Of a DNA stretch of 64,000 nucleotides, positions 60,902 to 64,000 are shown piece by piece. A model generated the notes under the pieces. That model had not been told where the DNA came from. It did no database searches and saw only the letters and a program-made list of their open reading frames with translations. The translations under genes and the position numbers were made by a program. Origin of the DNA: Zafaria ginkgonis (GTDB taxonomy: Bacteria; Actinomycetota; Actinomycetes; Actinomycetales; Micrococcaceae); assembly GCF_039540195.1 (NCBI RefSeq), contig NZ_BAABEO010000001.1, positions 62,001 through 126,000 on the forward strand, written 5' to 3'. Numbering within the stretch: the stretch's first letter is position 1; the number at the start of each line of letters is the position of its first letter.

Positions 60902-60918
60902 CGTGAATCTCCTGTTGC

Positions 60919-60998
60919 TTCCGAAGGTGCGGTGTTCTGAAGGTGCGGTGATTTGGCAGTGCGGTGCTGTGGAAATGTGGTGCTTGGGAAATGCGGTG
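60919..60998. repeat. Five 16-base tandem repeats in the binding-protein leader
   Basis: Five contiguous 16-base units on the plus strand (60919, 60935, 60951, 60967, 60983), each ending GTGCGGTG or a close variant, such as TTCTGAAGGTGCGGTG. They fill the gap between the ATPase stop and the binding-protein start. In the mRNA they read as CACCGCA-led pyrimidine-rich units immediately before the ribosome site. Confidence 0.8.
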
Positions 60999-61017
60999 GG
61001 TCGTGAAGGTAGGTGGC

Positions 61018-61851
61018 TCAGGCGGTGGCGCGTGCCGCGGCGGCCTGGGCGCGGCGCAGGCGCTGGGCTCCCGGGTTGGGCAGCGGCGCGGCGTCGATGA
61101 GCGCCCGGGTGTAGGCGTCGGAGGGGGCGTTGTAGATGTCCAGCGCCGGGCCCTCCTCGACAATGCGGCCACGGAGCATGACGTACATGCGGGTGGCGAG
61201 ATGTTTCATCAGGGCCAGGTCGTGGCTGATGACGAGGTAGCTGATGCCGTGCGCTTCCTGCAGGTCCAGCAGTAGGTTGACCACCTGGGCCTGGATCGAC
61301 AGGTCCAGGGCACTCGTGGGTTCGTCGCAGACAATCAGCCGCGGCCGCGGCATCATGGCCCGCGCGATGGCAATGCGCTGGCGCTGCCCGCCGGAGAACT
61401 CCCGCGGGTAGCGTTCCATGGCGGCCGGCGGGATGCCGACCTCGTCCAGGACCGCGAGCGAGCGCTTGGCGGCCTCCCGGCGGGAGAGCTTCAGGTGCAC
61501 CACCGATTGGGCGAGGATCGCCGAGATCGGCAGGGCGGGGTCCAGCGAACTGTAGGGGCTCTGGAAGACCGCCTGGGCCCCGGCGTCGACCACGCCGCCG
61601 CGGTTCCTGGGGTCGATCGTCTTCCCGTTGACCGTGATCGAGCCTTCGGCGATCGGGGTGAGCCCCAGGGCCGCCATGGCCAGCGAGGTCTTGCCGGAAC
61701 CGGATTCGCCCACCAGGGCGACGGTTTCCCCGACGCCGACCCGCAGCGAAACCCCGTGGACCACCCGCTTGAGGCGCTTGCCGCGCCCGTACTCGATGGA
61801 GACGTCACGGATGTCGAGGGCAGTGATGCCCGGAGCGTCAGTTTGCGTCAC
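61018..61851 (-). CDS. ABC importer ATPase, DppF type
   Basis: A 277-residue nucleotide-binding subunit: Walker A GESGSGKTSL, Q-loop FQSPYSSLDPALPI, signature FSGGQRQRIAIARAM, Walker B LIVCDEPTSALD, H-loop VISHD, and the C-terminal family extension DAYTRALIDAAPLPN. It overlaps the fused permease-ATPase gene by 14 bases. Confidence 0.86.
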   Translation of the reverse strand: MTQTDAPGITALDIRDVSIEYGRGKRLKRVVHGVSLRVGVGETVALVGESGSGKTSLAMAALGLTPIAEGSITVNGKTIDPRNRGGVVDAGAQAVFQSPYSSLDPALPISAILAQSVVHLKLSRREAAKRSLAVLDEVGIPPAAMERYPREFSGGQRQRIAIARAMMPRPRLIVCDEPTSALDLSIQAQVVNLLLDLQEAHGISYLVISHDLALMKHLATRMYVMLRGRIVEEGPALDIYNAPSDAYTRALIDAAPLPNPGAQRLRRAQAAAARATA

Positions 61852-63832
61852 GGCGGAGTTCCTCCCAGCGGATGCAGCGGACCTTGCGGCCGTCGTCGGT
61901 CGAGGTCAGGGGGATGGGACCGGCGGCGCAGGCCGCCGTGGCGAACGGGCACCGCGACTGGAAGCGGCAGCCTTCCGGCCAGGCGTTGGGGCTGGGGACG
62001 CGGCCGGGAAGGGCCGCGAGGCGTTCCCCGGGAACGCCCTGGGAGGGGTTGGCCTCCAGCAGGGCCCGCGAGTACGGGTGGCGCGCGTCGTCGAACAGGT
62101 CATCCACGGTGCCGACCTCCACCACTTCGCCGGCGTACATCACCACGCACCGGTCCGCGATGTCCGCAACCACGCCCCAGTCGTGGGTAACGAAGAGGAC
62201 GGCGAGGTCGGTCAGGGCCTGGCGTTCGCGCAGGAGGTTGAGCACGCCGGCCTGGACCGTCACGTCCAGGGCCGTCGTCGGTTCGTCGGCGATCAGGAAC
62301 TTGGGGTCCGCGGCCAGGGCCCGGGCGATGCACACGCGCTGGGCCATGCCGCCGGAAATCTCGTGCGGATAGAGCTTCAGCACGTTCTCCGGGTCCCGGA
62401 TGTCCACCTGGGCCAAGAGTTCCAGCGCCCTGGCCCTGGCCGCCTTGCGGTCCAGGCCGGCATGGCGGCGCAGCGAGTTCGTCAGGATGGTGCCGACGGT
62501 CAGGGACGGATCGAGGGCGGCGACCGGCTCCTGGAAGATCATCGAGATGCCGTTCCCGCGCGGGAGGGTGTCGCCGTCGTCGGACAGCTCGTACGTCTTC
62601 CCCTCAAAGACCGCGGTGCCGCCGTCGACGTGCGCGCTGGGCGGGAGAAGCCCCGCCACGGCCCGGGCCGTGACGCTCTTGCCGCACCCGGATTCGCCCA
62701 GCAGGGCGACGGTCTCTCCGGCGGCGACCTCGAACCCGACGTTCTGGACCACGGGGATGCGGGAGGCGCCGTGGCCGAAGCTCACGGTCACCCCGTCCAC
62801 CGAGACCAGGGCGTCGCTGGGGCGGGAGGCCCCGCCGCCGGTGGTGGCGGCCGCGAGCCGCTGGTTGGCCACGAGCTTCCGGGCCCGGGCGCTGCGCCTG
62901 GTCGCCGGCGGGCCCTGCCACCGCTCGGCGAGGGAGTCGCGCACGCCGTCGCCCACGAACCACAGGGCCAGGGTGGTGAGGGTGATGATGCCGCCGGTGG
63001 GCACCAGCATCCAGGGGCGCGTGTGGATGAGTTCGGCGGCGTCGCTGATCAGGTTTCCCCAGGTGGCGGTCGGGGGCTGGGGCCCCAGGCCGAGGAACTC
63101 CAGGCCGCTCTGCACCACCACGGCCACGCCGGACACCAAGGTCATCTGCACCACGATCACGCCGGCGACCTTGGACCGGACGTGCTTCCACATGATGCCC
63201 AGGTCGCCGATGCCGCTGATGCGGGCGAAGTCGATGTACTGCTCGGCCCGGACGCCGAGCGTGGCGGAGCGGACCACCTTGGCCACGGGCGGGGAGATCA
63301 GGATGCCGAAGACCACCATCGCGATGACGATGTTGTGGGGGAAGACCGCCAGCACGGCGAGCAGGAAGATCGTTGACGGGACCGCGATGATGCCGTCGAG
63401 GATCGAGCTCACGACCTGGTCGGTCCGGCCGGCCTTGAAGCCGGAGAGGATGCCCACGGGGACCCCGATGGCGAAGGCGACGGCGACAGTCAGCAGCGCC
63501 GGGCCCAGGGTGTTGGCGCCGCCGTAGAGCAGGCGGGAGTAGACGTCCCGGCCCAGGGTGTCCGTCCCCAGCCAGTGGGCGGCGGAAGGGCCCTGGCTCG
63601 CAGCGGCGAAGTCCGTGGCGTCGGAGGCGTAGGGCGCGATCCACGGCGCCAGGAAGCAGGCGGCGGCGAGCGCGATCAGGAAGAGGGCCGCTGCGACGGC
63701 GGCGCCCTTGCGCAGGTACCGCAGGAAGAATCCGGGGCGGCGCTCGCCGGCGGGTTGGGGTGCGGCCACGGAGGCGCCGGGTGCCGCCTCGGTGGCCGCC
63801 GGGGTGGTGGTTTGTGTGGTGGACATGCTCAC
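61838..63832 (-). CDS. ABC importer permease-ATPase fusion (DppC-DppD)
   Basis: A 664-residue fusion. The permease part (about 35-315) has GTDTLGRDVYSRLLYGGANT and the ARISGIGDLGIMWKHVRSK EAA region. The ATPase part (about 345-640) has Walker A GESGCGKSV near 375, signature ISGGMAQR near 490, Walker B FLIADEPTTALD near 512, and the C-terminal CRFQSRCPFATAAC cysteine motif typical of DppD. Start: GTG at 63832 overlapping the upstream stop; ATG at 63826 is an alternative. It has the same architecture as the importer at 16249. Confidence 0.84.
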   Translation of the reverse strand: MSMSTTQTTTPAATEAAPGASVAAPQPAGERRPGFFLRYLRKGAAVAAALFLIALAAACFLAPWIAPYASDATDFAAASQGPSAAHWLGTDTLGRDVYSRLLYGGANTLGPALLTVAVAFAIGVPVGILSGFKAGRTDQVVSSILDGIIAVPSTIFLLAVLAVFPHNIVIAMVVFGILISPPVAKVVRSATLGVRAEQYIDFARISGIGDLGIMWKHVRSKVAGVIVVQMTLVSGVAVVVQSGLEFLGLGPQPPTATWGNLISDAAELIHTRPWMLVPTGGIITLTTLALWFVGDGVRDSLAERWQGPPATRRSARARKLVANQRLAAATTGGGASRPSDALVSVDGVTVSFGHGASRIPVVQNVGFEVAAGETVALLGESGCGKSVTARAVAGLLPPSAHVDGGTAVFEGKTYELSDDGDTLPRGNGISMIFQEPVAALDPSLTVGTILTNSLRRHAGLDRKAARARALELLAQVDIRDPENVLKLYPHEISGGMAQRVCIARALAADPKFLIADEPTTALDVTVQAGVLNLLRERQALTDLAVLFVTHDWGVVADIADRCVVMYAGEVVEVGTVDDLFDDARHPYSRALLEANPSQGVPGERLAALPGRVPSPNAWPEGCRFQSRCPFATAACAAGPIPLTSTDDGRKVRCIRWEELRRDAN

Positions 63833-64000
63833 TTCACCTGCACCTTCGGGTTGAGGCGGCGGTAGGTCAGGTCAAGGACCAGATTGACGAGGACAGCCAG
63901 GATGGCGAAGTAGACCACGACGCCCTGGATGGTGGTGATGTCCCGTTGGGAGGTGGCGCTGACGGCGATCCCGCCCAGCCCGGGCAGGCCGAAGATCTTC
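63829..64000 (-). CDS. ABC importer permease, DppB type (3' part)
   Basis: Only the C-terminal 56 codons are in the window. They read through PGLGGIAVSATSQRDITTIQ and VVVYFAILAVLVNLVLDLTY to RRLNPKVQVK, the standard end of DppB-type permeases. It overlaps the fusion gene by four bases and is probably the next subunit of the importer; its start lies outside. Confidence 0.8.
   Translation of the reverse strand, partial: KIFGLPGLGGIAVSATSQRDITTIQGVVVYFAILAVLVNLVLDLTYRRLNPKVQVK

Noticed and set aside
60919..60998. CRISPR array
   Set aside because: Units are 16 bases with no spacers, and no cas gene is present.

Overview
High-GC DNA with overlapping start/stop codons, frequent GTG/TTG starts, twin-arginine-like lipoprotein signals and a typical actinobacterial CspA, TM2 protein and BCCT carrier. 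This points to an Actinomycetota chromosome or large replicon, most likely a soil member of the Micrococcaceae (Arthrobacter-like). No rRNA, tRNA, CRISPR array, transposase or phage gene was seen. Most of the window is accessory catabolism: aromatic acids, esters, amides and probably an N-heterocycle, each unit with its own transporter and regulator.

Region 1 (1-13352) is a lignin-aromatics block. Minus-strand genes encode protocatechuate 4,5-dioxygenase alpha subunit (ligA), formyl-THF deformylase (purU), a MetF-type reductase, two tetrahydrofolate-dependent O-demethylases of the LigM/DesA type, a vanillin-type aldehyde dehydrogenase, a LigK-type aldolase and a GalB-type hydratase. Divergent plus-strand genes add an MHS-family permease, an esterase, a muconolactone-isomerase-family protein, a VanA-like Rieske oxygenase and a GntR regulator. 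Together they can take methoxylated aromatic acids to protocatechuate/gallate, open the ring at 4,5, and return the methyl group through folate to formate.

Region 2 (13624-22776) holds a peptide-class ABC importer (with a permease-ATPase fusion), an MHS permease, an M20 amidohydrolase and a double-length Lrp regulator. Region 3 (22886-33848) holds a LysR regulator, two YtcJ-type amidohydrolases, a TPP-dependent decarboxylase-like enzyme, a semialdehyde-type dehydrogenase, an aminotransferase and another permease. An amide-to-amino acid-to-oxo acid-to-aldehyde-to-acid route can be drawn from them.

Region 4 (33849-40427) is more housekeeping-like: a small GNAT protein, a STAS-like protein, an AI-2E family membrane protein, an ACS-type MFS carrier, a TM2 protein, CspA, and two of the three copies of a structured intergenic repeat (third copy at 51172).

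Region 5 (40428-48751) is the most attractive candidate system. It has a BCCT betaine-type carrier, a SnoaL-flavin reductase fusion and a divergent GntR operon with two AA_synth (DUF1185) paralogues, a hydrolase, an aldehyde dehydrogenase, a tautomerase and a luciferase-like monooxygenase. The parts list resembles pyridine or trigonelline ring-opening pathways. A ten-codon leader upstream looks like the 5' end of a lost monooxygenase copy.

Region 6 (48940-51960) has an enolase-superfamily dehydratase, an OhrR-like MarR regulator, a small protein and an XRE/membrane-protein pair with a duplicated operator-like motif. Region 7 (52109-64000) is one tightly overlapping minus-strand operon: a second peptide-class ABC importer (again with a permease-ATPase fusion), two type-B carboxylesterases, two large alpha/beta hydrolase-domain proteins and a P450 with an aberrant I-helix. 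It looks like an uptake-and-de-esterification system for an unknown ester natural product. All functions are inferred from sequence alone.
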